A stretch of DNA of 64,000 bases from Methanoculleus sp. 7T (GCF_023195915.1 NZ_JALPRP010000001.1:1178001-1242000); one strand, 5' to 3'. Shown: positions 49,883 to 58,887, counted from the stretch's first letter. Numbers and translations are program-made. The notes: generated from the letters alone by a model not told the origin.

Positions 49883-50383
49883 TCACGTTCCCTCGTAGGC
49901 CTCCATGGCGAGCCCCTCGAACCCCTTGCCCAGCAGGTTGAATACGCCCTCGACCTCGGCGATGCCGACCGGATCGCCCAGTTTCAGCAGGGCCGCCGCG
50001 GTCAGGGCCCGGCAGCACTCGGACCGGCCGCCCCGGAGTTCGGCGACCAGCGGGTCGACCGCCCGCGGATCGCCGATCTCGGCGAGCGCCCAGACTGCCG
50101 GGTTCATGACCGCCTCGTCTGCGGTTTGCACGACCTCGATGAGCGGTTCCACCGCGTCTTTGCCGACCCGGGCGAGCGCCATCGCCACGACCCAGCGTGC
50201 ATCGCTGTCGGCGGCGGCCAAGGCCTCCACCAGCGAATCGACCGCCGGAGCCCCGATCGCCCCGAGGGCGCCGACCGCCTGCATGCTGGTGTAGGTGTCG
50301 CTGTTGAGCATGGCGTGCATGAGTTCCCGGACCTCTGCAACGCCCTTCTCTTCTGCCTCCCTCTTCTGTATGATCTTCTGCAT
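49883..50383 (-). CDS. HEAT-repeat protein
   Basis: A 166-residue protein of about four HEAT/PBS-lyase-type repeats, for example SMQAVGALGAIGAPAVDSLV, then WVVAMALARVGKDAVEPLIE and NPAVWALAEIGDPRAVDPLV. Such repeats form protein-binding solenoids. The start at 50383 has the perfect ribosome site AAGGAGGTGAGG; the long open frame upstream is not coding. A smaller relative is encoded at 62757-63071. No catalytic residue is visible; an adaptor role is likely. Confidence 0.88.
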   Translation of the reverse strand: MQKIIQKREAEEKGVAEVRELMHAMLNSDTYTSMQAVGALGAIGAPAVDSLVEALAAADSDARWVVAMALARVGKDAVEPLIEVVQTADEAVMNPAVWALAEIGDPRAVDPLVAELRGGRSECCRALTAAALLKLGDPVGIAEVEGVFNLLGKGFEGLAMEAYEGT

Positions 50384-50552
50384 CTCCTCACCTCCTTTAC
50401 AGAAGCGGGATATCCCGGAGGTAAAATAAGCCTTTACGAACCAGAACCGCCGTGCAGTACCGCTGTACGGCACTGCCTGGCATAGCCTTTTATACTCCGG
50501 GGCGGTGGGCGGGATGCCCGGAAATCTCCTGTTACCGGAGTAAAGGCCAATT

Positions 50553-52490
50553 TCACAGAAATATCGGCTTCGGCACGCCCACCTTCGGTGCCCGGCTTCT
50601 GGACCGCTCATCCGTCATCCTCCCCAGAGTCACCGCCGCCATCATGCCGAGCACCCTGCCGTCTCTGCCGACGATCGGGGTCCCGAGGAGGTCCGCCCGG
50701 AACGTCCTGCCGTCACTTGCGAGACCCGTCAGCTCGCCGTGCCAGATCCTCCCGTCAAGAACCATCCTGACCACGTTTCCGACCTCATCCGGGCGTTCCC
50801 AGAACCGGGTGAACGGCGACCCCCGCACCTCCTCCGCGGTTGGATAGCCCCAGAGGGTCAGGTAGGCCGGGTTCGCGTAGGTCACCACACCTCCCGGGTC
50901 CAGCAGCGCGACAGCCCGCCCGGTTGAGGCTATCGCCCGGTCTTTGATGAGGAGTTCCTGCTCCCGCCGCCGCAGGTCGGCGATATCTGCGACGAGGAGG
51001 CGGTAGGCCCGCGCCTCCTCGGTGACGTCTTCGCAGGTGACGTACTCTGTCCCGTCGGGGAGCGTGACGGCGCGGGAGAGGATGACCTTCTTTGACCCGT
51101 CCCGGCACCTGACCGTAAATGTCCGGGGCCTGACCTGGCCCGGGACCGACCGCTCAAGGTCCGACCGCCAGGCCCTGAGGGCTTCCTGCCGGTCGTCGTC
51201 GTTCGCGAAGATCAGCCGGATCCATTCGGCGGCTGTGGTTGTACGGTCAGGCTCGGAGCCGAAGACCTCTACGAACTTCCGGTTGACGTAGACGAACCGT
51301 CTGTCACGGCTAATGAGCGCGACCGCGAATGGAGACGAATCGAGCATGCCCCGAAACTGCTCCTCGTTTCGGCGGAGCTGTTCAGCGGTCTGCCGCCGGG
51401 CAAGGGCGATGGATACCTGACGGACGAACGACTCGATCGTCTCCCGGTTCTCAACCCCCCTCCCGGGAGGAAGGAAGATACCTGCAATTCCGAAGAGGTG
51501 ATCCCGCCAGACCAGTCCCGTGATGCAGATCCTCACGATATCAAACCGTTCGAGGATCGCCTCGCAGATCTCTTCCGGGATCGCCCGGAAGCAGAGGTCA
51601 TAGAACGACCACGAGGAAGGCTCCGGGCGGAGGACAAACTCCTGGAGACCGCGCAGCGAGAGGGGGGTCTGGTGATAGGGGGCGTCGAAGATGCGGGCGG
51701 CCGGGACAACCAGGCCGACGGGGTCCCGCCCAAGGAGTTCCGTGAGCCCCTCCCGGAACCCCTCACCCGCGACCGCCCGGATGGCGAACCGATGTTCGGC
51801 CTCGTTGTAAGAGAGGATGTAGGCGCACGCTCCCGGAACGAGTTCCAGCAGTCGGTCGGCGGTGTAGCCGTAGATGTCGTCCACCGGCGGCAGGTCGACG
51901 AGGTCCATTGCGGTCCGGGCAAGGAACATCGTGTTCCGGATATACCGTTTCCGCTCGGTGATGTCCTCAAGCACGAGCGTGCACCCCCTCTCCCCATCCT
52001 CAAACGTCGTCGGGATCACCTGCATCTGGTAGAAGGATTCGCTACTGCTATCCCCCTGGTAGCAGACGTCGGTGACCACCTGCTCCCGCTCAAGATCTTC
52101 GATGGCGGCGAGGGCGTCGGGGGTGGAGACGACCGGGAGTGCTGCATCGCGGAGGTTCCGTCCCACGAGTTCCTCTTTTCTGCGTCCGAATCGCCTGAGG
52201 CACTGGTCGTTCGCCTGGACGATCGTGAGGTTGGCGTCGAGAACCAGGATAAGGTTCTTCGTGAAACAGAGGAACGCCGAGAGGGGCACCCGCTGCGCGA
52301 TAGAATAGACCTTTGCGTTGCCGACGAGCCGGGACTCGACCTGGCCCGCCGCCTGCATCACCTCGAGGTGCTTCGAGACCGAGTTCCGGTTTGCCTTGAG
52401 GGCCTTCGCGATCTCCGTGATCGTCATGCCCTTCGGCCGGAACTTGAGGGTCCGCAGGATTCTCCCTGGGATATCGTGCTCCGGCTGCAT
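50553..52490 (-). CDS. HTH-PAS-GAF-PAS-PAS sensory regulator
   Basis: A 645-residue cytoplasmic protein: winged-helix DNA-binding domain (residues 10-68, TITEIAKALKANRNSVSKHL), PAS (about 75-185), GAF-like domain (about 195-380), and two more PAS domains (about 385-505 and 515-630). There is no histidine kinase or receiver domain, so it should sense and bind DNA in one polypeptide. The N-terminal HTH and the linker YSIAQRVPLSAFL are shared with the protein at 57082-58788, which indicates a paralogous family. Ligands and targets are unknown. Confidence 0.88.
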   Translation of the reverse strand: MQPEHDIPGRILRTLKFRPKGMTITEIAKALKANRNSVSKHLEVMQAAGQVESRLVGNAKVYSIAQRVPLSAFLCFTKNLILVLDANLTIVQANDQCLRRFGRRKEELVGRNLRDAALPVVSTPDALAAIEDLEREQVVTDVCYQGDSSSESFYQMQVIPTTFEDGERGCTLVLEDITERKRYIRNTMFLARTAMDLVDLPPVDDIYGYTADRLLELVPGACAYILSYNEAEHRFAIRAVAGEGFREGLTELLGRDPVGLVVPAARIFDAPYHQTPLSLRGLQEFVLRPEPSSWSFYDLCFRAIPEEICEAILERFDIVRICITGLVWRDHLFGIAGIFLPPGRGVENRETIESFVRQVSIALARRQTAEQLRRNEEQFRGMLDSSPFAVALISRDRRFVYVNRKFVEVFGSEPDRTTTAAEWIRLIFANDDDRQEALRAWRSDLERSVPGQVRPRTFTVRCRDGSKKVILSRAVTLPDGTEYVTCEDVTEEARAYRLLVADIADLRRREQELLIKDRAIASTGRAVALLDPGGVVTYANPAYLTLWGYPTAEEVRGSPFTRFWERPDEVGNVVRMVLDGRIWHGELTGLASDGRTFRADLLGTPIVGRDGRVLGMMAAVTLGRMTDERSRSRAPKVGVPKPIFL

Positions 52491-52716
52491 ACCTTGGCAA
52501 GGACTACTCCGTCAGGATATATAATACCTGTTCTCTCTCCTGCAGGCCCGAGTCCGCCCGCAGCAGAAAGTCGCTCCCCTCGGAGTGCGGTGATCCGGAA
52601 GCCCTCGGATACGTATTGGGGGCCTTTGCACCGACGGTAAGCGGGTTTATGGGTCGGGTGAGAGATGATCTACGTACGACCGCGGCTCCCGCGCCCGGCC
52701 GTGAGGACCATCAACC

Positions 52717-53454
52717 ATGGAGGAGAACGAACTCGTCAGCATATCGCAGGGGACGCTTACGATCATGAACCCGACCACCCCGGAGAAGGTGATTGCCGCC
52801 GGGCGGGCGGCAGGGCTCCGGGAGGGGTCGCGCGTCGTCGAGACCGGGTGTGGGAACGGCACGATCCTCTCGCTCTGGGGGCGTGAGTATGGGATATCCG
52901 GCATCGGAATCGAGGCCAGGGAGGATGCCTGCAGGCGGGCCACGGAGATGCTCCGGGATGCGGGGCTCGACGGCCGGATCACGGTCCGGTGCATGGACGC
53001 TCGGGAGTACGTCCCCGACGAGCCGTTCGACTGCGCCGCATCGATCGGGGCGTCTCACATCAGGGGCGGGTTTGAGGCGACGCTCGACGCTCTCCTCGGC
53101 CTCGTTCATGACGAGGGAACCATCGTCATCGGCGACCGCTACTGGCGGTCCGACCGCACCCCGCCTGAGTTCGCCCGCGAGTGGCCCGACGTCAGGACCG
53201 AGTACGAGATCCTCGGCGCCGTGCGGGAGGTCGGGCTCGACGTCGCCGCCGTCGTCCGGTCGGACGGGAACGACTGGGACCGCTACGAGTCGGGGATCTG
53301 GCAGGCGGTTCTCTCGTGGCTTGGCGACCACCCCGACCATCCCGACCGCGACTTCATGGTCGCCTATCTCCACCGCCTCCAGGATGAGTACTTCGGCTAC
53401 GGACGCGAGCATATGGGCTGGGCTATGTACGTCCTGGTGCCCGGGTTCTGGTGA
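52717..53454 (+). CDS. class I SAM-dependent methyltransferase
   Basis: A 245-residue methyltransferase with motif I VVETGCGNGTILSLWG (residues 40-55), then the acidic end of strand 2 in GIGIEAREDACRRA and the catalytic region DCAASIGASHIRGGFE. The C-terminal part is rich in Asp, His and Trp (WLGDHPDHPDRDF, then FGYGREHMGWAMYVLVPGFW). The substrate is unknown; small-molecule methylation is likely. GTGAGGA precedes the ATG. It is transcribed with the DUF72 gene 45 bp downstream. Confidence 0.85.
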   Translation: MEENELVSISQGTLTIMNPTTPEKVIAAGRAAGLREGSRVVETGCGNGTILSLWGREYGISGIGIEAREDACRRATEMLRDAGLDGRITVRCMDAREYVPDEPFDCAASIGASHIRGGFEATLDALLGLVHDEGTIVIGDRYWRSDRTPPEFAREWPDVRTEYEILGAVREVGLDVAAVVRSDGNDWDRYESGIWQAVLSWLGDHPDHPDRDFMVAYLHRLQDEYFGYGREHMGWAMYVLVPGFW

Positions 53455-53499
53455 GCGGTCGGAAAACCTTATCCCCCGCCCGCCCGAGAGGCTCCCGGC

Positions 53500-54192
53500 A
53501 TGGAGGTTCATGTCGGCACGAGCGGGTGGGCGTATGCATGGAACCGCGGGGGCAGCCTCGCTTGGTTCGTGGAGCATTCCGGCCTCGACGCCGTCGAGTT
53601 GAACACGAGTTTTTACAGGTTCCCGTCGGAGAAGGCGGTCCTGTCGTGGGCGGCCGCCGGGTCGAGTCTGCGGTGGAGCGTCAAGGTAAACCGGTCGATT
53701 ACCCACCGGCACAGGTTCAACGAGAATGCGGTAGCCGTCTGGGAGCGGTTCCGCGAGAGGTTTCTCCCCCTCGACAACCTCGTCGACTTCTATCTCTTCC
53801 AGGCCCCGCCGGCGTTCGGAGACGTCGACCGCATCCTGACGTTTGCAGAGACGATCGGGCTCGGAGGGCGGTGTGCGGTGGAGATCCGGAACCCTGCGGT
53901 GCTCGGCGACGACGAGGCGTGCCGGCGACTGCAGGAAGCGGTTCTTCTCGTCTCGGTCGATTCCCCTGACTTTTGGGCGCGGATATTTCCGGGCGATACC
54001 GTGTACCTCCGGATGCACGGGCGGAAGGACTGGTACCGGCACGACTATACGGACGAAGAACTCGCGGAGATCAGGGATAAGATCACTGACGTCGGCCCGC
54101 AACGGGCGTATATCTTCTTCAACAACGACCACGCCATGCTTGAGGATGCCGGAGCGATGATGCGTCTCTTCGGGCGTAGGCCGGACGGCTGA
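53500..54192 (+). CDS. DUF72 family TIM-barrel protein
   Basis: A 230-residue DUF72 (YecE-like) protein: opening VHVGTSGWAYAWNRG, DAVELNTSFYRFPSEKAV, SVKVNRSITHRHRF and the C-terminal YIFFNNDHA. The fold is a TIM barrel, related in shape to sugar isomerases and endonuclease IV, but the biochemical activity is not established. GAGAGG precedes the ATG. It is probably in one transcript with the preceding methyltransferase. Confidence 0.88.
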   Translation: MEVHVGTSGWAYAWNRGGSLAWFVEHSGLDAVELNTSFYRFPSEKAVLSWAAAGSSLRWSVKVNRSITHRHRFNENAVAVWERFRERFLPLDNLVDFYLFQAPPAFGDVDRILTFAETIGLGGRCAVEIRNPAVLGDDEACRRLQEAVLLVSVDSPDFWARIFPGDTVYLRMHGRKDWYRHDYTDEELAEIRDKITDVGPQRAYIFFNNDHAMLEDAGAMMRLFGRRPDG

Positions 54193-54628
54193 ACGAGGTT
54201 TGAGGGGCTGTTTCCGCTTTATCACATCAGACTTTGGTCTGCTTCTTTGGCCGCTGTAACTGAGCAACGCCTCCTCCGAGGAAGGCCGTTCTTTCAAATG
54301 CTTTTTGGCGAATTGAGGCGAAAATATGGATTGATGGCCGATACGAAATAGAATCGTATAAATATCGCATGCATCATCTAATAATCTGGGGAACTATTAC
54401 CCCGGTGACATGAGAGAACTGTGGACGCGAGCGGAGCACCTCCCTGTGGGATATGCTCGGACTCGTTCGTCGCGTGCGACGTTCGGCACGTTTGGGCGGT
54501 CGGGTGGGCATCCACCCCCTGCACCCCCTTAGACGCCGGTACGCTCTCTTTTCCACTCCGAGAAGCACCGTTCCGGGGTTCTTCGTCTATGGAACGGAGC
54601 GGGGCGCGAAGCCCTTGCGATGGTCCCA
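54193..54628. other. intergenic region with an orphan dyad and TATA-like sequence
   Basis: No gene is supported. The centre (54300-54400) is AT-rich, with the inverted repeat ATACGA/TCGTAT at 54341-54359 running into TATAAATATCG. To the right is GC-rich sequence without start or domain features. Confidence 0.55.
54341..54359 (+). promoter_or_regulatory. ATACGA-N7-TCGTAT dyad overlapping a TATA-like element
   Basis: Perfect 6-bp arms around AATAGAA; the right arm continues into TATAAATATCG. It looks like a regulated promoter, yet no plus-strand gene follows before 55156. Confidence 0.4.
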
Positions 54629-55120
54629 TCACATATAGAGCGCTTGGATAGCGACGACCTCGCTGCTGTCCCGGGCCTGCGCATAGTCCTCGAGGGGGTT
54701 GCAGTTCACCTCCAAGAACCGCAAGCCCCACCTGAACGGGGCAAGAATCGCCCGGGCCTGCTCTTTCTCTCCAAGGATGTAGAGCGTCGCGGCTATCGCT
54801 TCCACCGACGTCAGCCGGAACGGCCTGCCGAAGTTCACCGGGTTCGCTGCCACAAGGTACGGGAGCGCCCGGCGGTTGCGCCACGAGGCGACGGCCCCGG
54901 TGTCGAGCACCTCCCAGGAGCAGTCGAGCGCCGTTATCGAGGGGAGGTGCCGGTCGGCCGGGGAGACCGCCTGTTCCGCGGTCGGGTCGAGGAGGAGGGT
55001 CGAACGAGGGATCCTTCTTATGGAGGTGACGATGGTGACGAGGCCGCGCTGTGCCAGTTTCTTCATCGTGCACTTCCGAGGGTCGCAGGTGTTGTCCCGA
55101 TAGGCGTAGGGCGGTATCAT
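54629..55120 (-). CDS. tsr3: rRNA aminocarboxypropyltransferase Tsr3
   Basis: A 163-residue Tsr3/DUF367 protein. It transfers the acp group from SAM to a modified base of small-subunit rRNA. Hallmarks: NTCDPRKCTMKKLAQ near the start, LLLDPTAEQAVSPADR, the SAM-site phrase ALDCSWEVLD, and RALPYLVAANPVNFGRPFRL. Length and order match the archaeal form. It is divergent from the gene at 55156. Together with the KH protein and RIO1 at 31.6-32.9 kb it belongs to small-subunit maturation. Confidence 0.94.
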   Translation of the reverse strand: MIPPYAYRDNTCDPRKCTMKKLAQRGLVTIVTSIRRIPRSTLLLDPTAEQAVSPADRHLPSITALDCSWEVLDTGAVASWRNRRALPYLVAANPVNFGRPFRLTSVEAIAATLYILGEKEQARAILAPFRWGLRFLEVNCNPLEDYAQARDSSEVVAIQALYM

Positions 55121-55155
55121 CTACCTTGTTATGGTACGCAACCCAGGTACTATCA

Positions 55156-56022
55156 ATGTACGTGCTCGCCGCTCCCTGCATCGAGAATCCCGCGTGCCGC
55201 GCCCGGGGGATAACGACGGACGAGGATATCCGCCTCTTCAACCGGGCCGCGGAGCGCTGCCGCCGCTTCTCTGTCGAGATGGTCCCGCTCCCCTGCCCTG
55301 AGACGGCCTACCTCGGGGCCGACCGGCCGCCGGGCTCGTTCCTCGACCGCTTGGCGACGCCCGAGTTTGCGGCGCTCCTCGACCGGTTCGAGGAGGAGGT
55401 CCGCGCCGCGATCAGGGAGCGGGGGGAGCCGCCGCTTGCGATCATCGGGGTGGACTCATCCCCTGCCTGCGGGGTGAACACCACCTACTATTCGTCCGAG
55501 AAACGGCCCGGGCGCGGAGCGTTCCTCGCCCGGTTCCCGGATATCCCGTGCATCGACGTGAAGGACTTCGCCCGGTACCGCATCTACCTCGCCGCCCCGC
55601 TTTTCTCGGAGGCGGAGCAGGCCTACAACCTGGCGCTCCACGACCTCCTTGAGCGGCACCTCTTCGACGTCTACCTTCCCCAAGATGTGGGAGACACGAG
55701 CCATACCCGGTGCCGGGAGGAGCACCGGGCCATCTTTGCGCAGCACCTCCAAGCGCTCCGGGACGTCGATACCGTGGTCGCTGTCATCGACGGAGCGGAC
55801 GCGGACTCCGGGACGTCCTGGGAGATGGGCTATGCGTATGCCCTCGGCAAACGGGTGGTCGCGCTCAGGACCGATTTCCGGATGGCCGGGCACCACGAGC
55901 GGGTCAACCTGATGCTTGAGGAGTCTGCGACGGTGGTCACGGCAAAGGAGGACCTCCCCCGGGCGCTCGGGACGCTGCTTGAGGGACGGGAGAGGGATCC
56001 CGACAGGTGTAGCAGGGGATAA
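55156..56022 (+). CDS. fusion of a TudS-like desulfidase domain and a deoxyribosyltransferase-like domain
   Basis: A 288-residue two-domain protein. The N-terminal ~140 residues resemble the DUF523/TudS-related family: APCIENPAC (Cys8, Cys13), PLPCPETAYLG, and AIIGVDSSPACGVNTTYY, three Cys sites that could hold a 4Fe-4S cluster. The C-terminal ~140 residues resemble nucleoside 2-deoxyribosyltransferases: IYLAAPLFSEAEQAYN and SGTSWEMGYAYALGKRVVAL with the catalytic Glu. This suggests salvage or detoxification of thiolated bases or nucleosides (inference). ATG 55156 is close to the divergent tsr3 start; ribosome site is weak, so a short leader is likely. Confidence 0.78.
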   Translation: MYVLAAPCIENPACRARGITTDEDIRLFNRAAERCRRFSVEMVPLPCPETAYLGADRPPGSFLDRLATPEFAALLDRFEEEVRAAIRERGEPPLAIIGVDSSPACGVNTTYYSSEKRPGRGAFLARFPDIPCIDVKDFARYRIYLAAPLFSEAEQAYNLALHDLLERHLFDVYLPQDVGDTSHTRCREEHRAIFAQHLQALRDVDTVVAVIDGADADSGTSWEMGYAYALGKRVVALRTDFRMAGHHERVNLMLEESATVVTAKEDLPRALGTLLEGRERDPDRCSRG

Positions 56023-56327
56023 CCCTGCCCGGGGTCTTGGGGATCTTTTGAGGTTTTTGGGGCTTCCTGCTCCTGTTCTGCGGGGTTGCAAACCCTATTC
56101 CGGACTCTAAAAACACTCCGCAGACCGATTGTGCGCCCGGGTCCAGGCACCTCTCTACTCACGGCGTCTGGGCCGCAAACCGGAGGGAAAAAAAATCCGG
56201 GCATCGGGAGGCTTGAGTGGGACACCGCCCCCCAAGAGGGGGTGTTTCGCATGAAATTCGCGGTTACACTGGAGACCGAGTCCTGTTCATCGTGCCCCCG
56301 GGCACGCATCGCTTATCGCCACGCACT

Positions 56328-56380
56328 GCCCCCGCCCCGGGGCGAGTGAGGAGCGCGAAGCGCGGGAGGGGTGGGGGTTA
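56328..56380 (+). repeat. dispersed repeat copy C
   Basis: CCCCCGCCCC/GGGGCG stem, then GAGTGAGGAGCGCGAAGCGC, GGG and a GGGGTGGGGG tail. It shares the hairpin and the core GGAGCGCGAAGCGCGGG with copies A and B, 21 kb away. Confidence 0.72.
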
Positions 56381-56423
56381 CAGAGAGCATTATCTTTCGT
56401 GGGGCAGGTTTTTTCTCTCCAGT

Positions 56424-56446
56424 GCGATAGCCGCCACGGTCCACTG
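56424..56446 (+). repeat. conserved block associated with repeat copy C
   Basis: GCGATAGCCGCCACGGTCCA then CTG; one base differs from the block at 35300-35322. Confidence 0.7.
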
Positions 56447-57018
56447 CACGGGCAAAGCCTAAAAGATCACCCAGTCTGGTCTATCCGGCCCGCCCGCGCT
56501 CGTACCGGTTCGCATAACAGAACGTTCCTGACACTCTGTTCATCGCATGCTCGGCACGGACCCGAGGAGTTACCGCCTTGGAGCGTACCTGCCGGTCTCC
56601 TGACCGCCGCGCTAACCACCAAGATCGATCCTTGCAAAATGCAAAAAAATGAGGTGTATTGTTGGGTGTGTGATAACCACACGGTGCCTGTGGCATCCCG
56701 GAGCGGTTGTGCCGTCCGCCCCGGGCATTCCGTCCCACCGTGCCGGTATGGAGGATTTAGAGAGGTGTGCCTGAATGTGTTCGCGCCGAGTCGCTCCCGG
56801 CACGAACGTCAACCTTGACGTTGGTGCAATGTGCGTGGTGAATGTGATTGTTCACCGTCCCCAGCCGAATCCATGCCGGTCCGGACCAATAGTGCCCATA
56901 TGGCCCGGATAGCAGTTGAGATTCCCCGCTCTCTGACTGGCTTTGGGGATCATGAGTTGATCGATATTACATATATAGTTTTCTCTCAATGCCTTGCATT
57001 GTAGTGTGGCATAGCGTT

Positions 57019-57039
57019 GTGCACCAACGGTGTGCACCA
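57019..57039 (+). promoter_or_regulatory. direct repeats GTGCACCA upstream of the HTH-PAS gene
   Basis: Two copies of GTGCACCA (57019-57026 and 57032-57039), each with a palindromic GTGCAC core, lie just before the TATA-like ACACTATATCC at 57046-57056. The 13-bp spacing suggests a regulator binding site, possibly autoregulatory. Confidence 0.45.
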
Positions 57040-57081
57040 CTGCAAAACACTATATCCCCAGGCGCGAAACTCTGTTCGCAC

Positions 57082-58788
57082 ATGGATCCCAATACCGATG
57101 CACTCTCTCCCCTGCTTAAGGCATTAAAAGAGCACCCGCGAGGTATGTCGGTCTCCGATCTTGCCGCCGCCGTCGGAGTGAACCGGAACACTGTCTCCCG
57201 GTACCTCGATGTCCTCCTCGTATCGGGCCAGGTGGAGATGGAGACCTACGGAAAGGCCAAGGTCTTCTATCTCTCCCAGCGGATCCCCATCTCGGCCATG
57301 CTCAACTTCTCGTCGGATCTGGTGCTGATGCTCGACCGCGATCGCAGAATCGTCCAGGCGAACGATGCGGTCTGTGCGTTTGCAGGTGCGAAGCGGGACG
57401 ATATCATAGGGAACCGTATCGAAGAGTCGCCGCTCGCCGCGTTCGACCACCCCCTGATACGGAGCCGGATCACCGATGCGCTCAACGGCAGCGAGGTCGC
57501 GGAGGAACTCCGGTTCCTGCGGCGCGACGAGGAGCTCTTCTTCAGGATCAAGTTCCTTCCCACCGTTTTTAACGACGGGACGCCGGGGGTCACCATTATC
57601 CTCGAAGATATCACCGAGGGGCGGCGGGCGGAGGAGGCCCTGCGCGAGAGCGAGGCGCTCTTCAGGAGCCTTGTCGAGAACATCAACGACCTTATCCTGA
57701 ACGTGGACGAGACCTGCACGTTCACCTACGTCAGTCCGAAGAGCCGGGAAATCCTGGGGTATTCCCCCGAGGAGATGCTCGGAAAGACTCCCTGCGACTT
57801 CATGGCCCCCGAGAAGGCGGAACGCGTCAGGGTGCAGTTCGGGGCGCTTTTTGCCGACCCAAAGCCCAAGGCGCTCTTCGAATGGACGATGATCCACCAA
57901 AGCGGGAGCCCCGTCACCCTTGAGGTGAGCGGGACGCCGATCTACGACATGATCGGCGACTTCACCGGCTACCGGGTGGTCTGCCGCGACGTCACCGAAC
58001 GGGTCCGCGCCGTAAAACGGGTGGCCCAGTGGAAGTCGTTCCTCTACTCGGTCGTCAACAACGTCCCGAGCATGGTCTTCGTCCGTGAGGTGGAGGGGAA
58101 CACGTTCGTCTTCTCGAACCGGGCCGCCGAGGCCTTCCTTGGGATGACGAAGGAAGAGATGGCGGGGAAGCACGCCGCCGACCTCTTCCCGCCCGAGATG
58201 GCGACGTTCTTCGCCGACGGCGACCGGGAGATGCTGGAGCGGTCGGCCGTCCAGGAGCAGCGCGCCCGCCTGCCGACCGGCAGAACCCTCTACATGAAGA
58301 AGATCCCGATCTTCAACTCCCGGGGCATGCTGAAGTACATGCTCGGGATCGCCGAGGATGTCACCGACCGCGCCGCTGCCGAAGACCTCCTGGTCGCCGA
58401 GCGGGACCGGGCGCAGGGATATCTGAATGCGGCCGGCGTGATGATCGCGGTGATTGAAGCGGACGGCACCATCGCTATGGTAAACCGGAGGGGATGCGAG
58501 ATTCTGGGGTATGCCGAGGTAGATCTCGTCGGAAAGAGTTGGTTTGCAACGGTCGTCCCGGAACACCTCCGCGACCGGCTCGCCCAGAACTTCGCCCGCC
58601 TGGCTGCCGGAGGAGCCGAACCGCCTTCCTACGAAGAGAGCCCGGTCGTCACCAGGGACGGCAGAGAGCGGCCGATCCTCTGGCACAACGCTCTCCTGCG
58701 CGACACCGACGGAAAGGTCGTGGCGATGGTGAGTTCCGGAGAGGAGATCGCGGAGAACCCGGATAGTGCTGCCGACGCAGGATCCTGA
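57082..58788 (+). CDS. HTH protein with multiple PAS domains
   Basis: A 568-residue cytoplasmic protein. A winged-helix domain at 8-65 (SVSDLAAAVGVNRNTVSRYL) is followed by four PAS domains at about 70-185, 190-310, 320-440 and 450-555; several have the PAC ending (VTIILEDITEGRR, GYRVVCRDVTERVR). There is no kinase module. HTH and first PAS linker (YLSQRIPISAML) closely match the protein at 50553-52490. The start ATG is just downstream of the promoter, so the mRNA is nearly leaderless. Confidence 0.88.
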   Translation: MDPNTDALSPLLKALKEHPRGMSVSDLAAAVGVNRNTVSRYLDVLLVSGQVEMETYGKAKVFYLSQRIPISAMLNFSSDLVLMLDRDRRIVQANDAVCAFAGAKRDDIIGNRIEESPLAAFDHPLIRSRITDALNGSEVAEELRFLRRDEELFFRIKFLPTVFNDGTPGVTIILEDITEGRRAEEALRESEALFRSLVENINDLILNVDETCTFTYVSPKSREILGYSPEEMLGKTPCDFMAPEKAERVRVQFGALFADPKPKALFEWTMIHQSGSPVTLEVSGTPIYDMIGDFTGYRVVCRDVTERVRAVKRVAQWKSFLYSVVNNVPSMVFVREVEGNTFVFSNRAAEAFLGMTKEEMAGKHAADLFPPEMATFFADGDREMLERSAVQEQRARLPTGRTLYMKKIPIFNSRGMLKYMLGIAEDVTDRAAAEDLLVAERDRAQGYLNAAGVMIAVIEADGTIAMVNRRGCEILGYAEVDLVGKSWFATVVPEHLRDRLAQNFARLAAGGAEPPSYEESPVVTRDGRERPILWHNALLRDTDGKVVAMVSSGEEIAENPDSAADAGS

Positions 58789-58840
58789 AAAAATCGGCCG
58801 TATCCGCGTTCTCCTCCCTCTCCGTGCGATTTTCAACGTC

Positions 58841-58853
58841 ACTACTTAAATAC
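58841..58853 (+). promoter_or_regulatory. TATA-type promoter of lemA
   Basis: ACTACTTAAATAC is a good archaeal TATA element about 40 bases before the lemA start codon. Confidence 0.5.
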
Positions 58854-58887
58854 GCCCTACGGCACATACAGTATATGGTGACAACCT

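Larger units (their letters stand above)
56023..57081. other. long noncoding region with repeat copy C
   Basis: About 1,060 bp with no supportable gene. It contains dispersed repeat copy C and its partner block (56328-56446), two short hairpins (CCCCC/GGGGG near 56228-56243 and GTGCCCCCGGGCAC near 56292-56305), and the direct repeats and TATA box of the next gene at the right end. Short frames near 56400-56820 lack ribosome sites and known domains. Confidence 0.65.

Noticed and set aside
56467-56818. Short frames on both strands in the 56.0-57.1 kb gap
   Set aside because: No start signals, domains or codon bias; the region is better described as repeat-containing noncoding DNA.
57124-58842. 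572-codon frame antisense to the HTH-PAS gene
   Set aside because: Same GC-bias artefact; the sense frame has HTH and PAS domains and a promoter.
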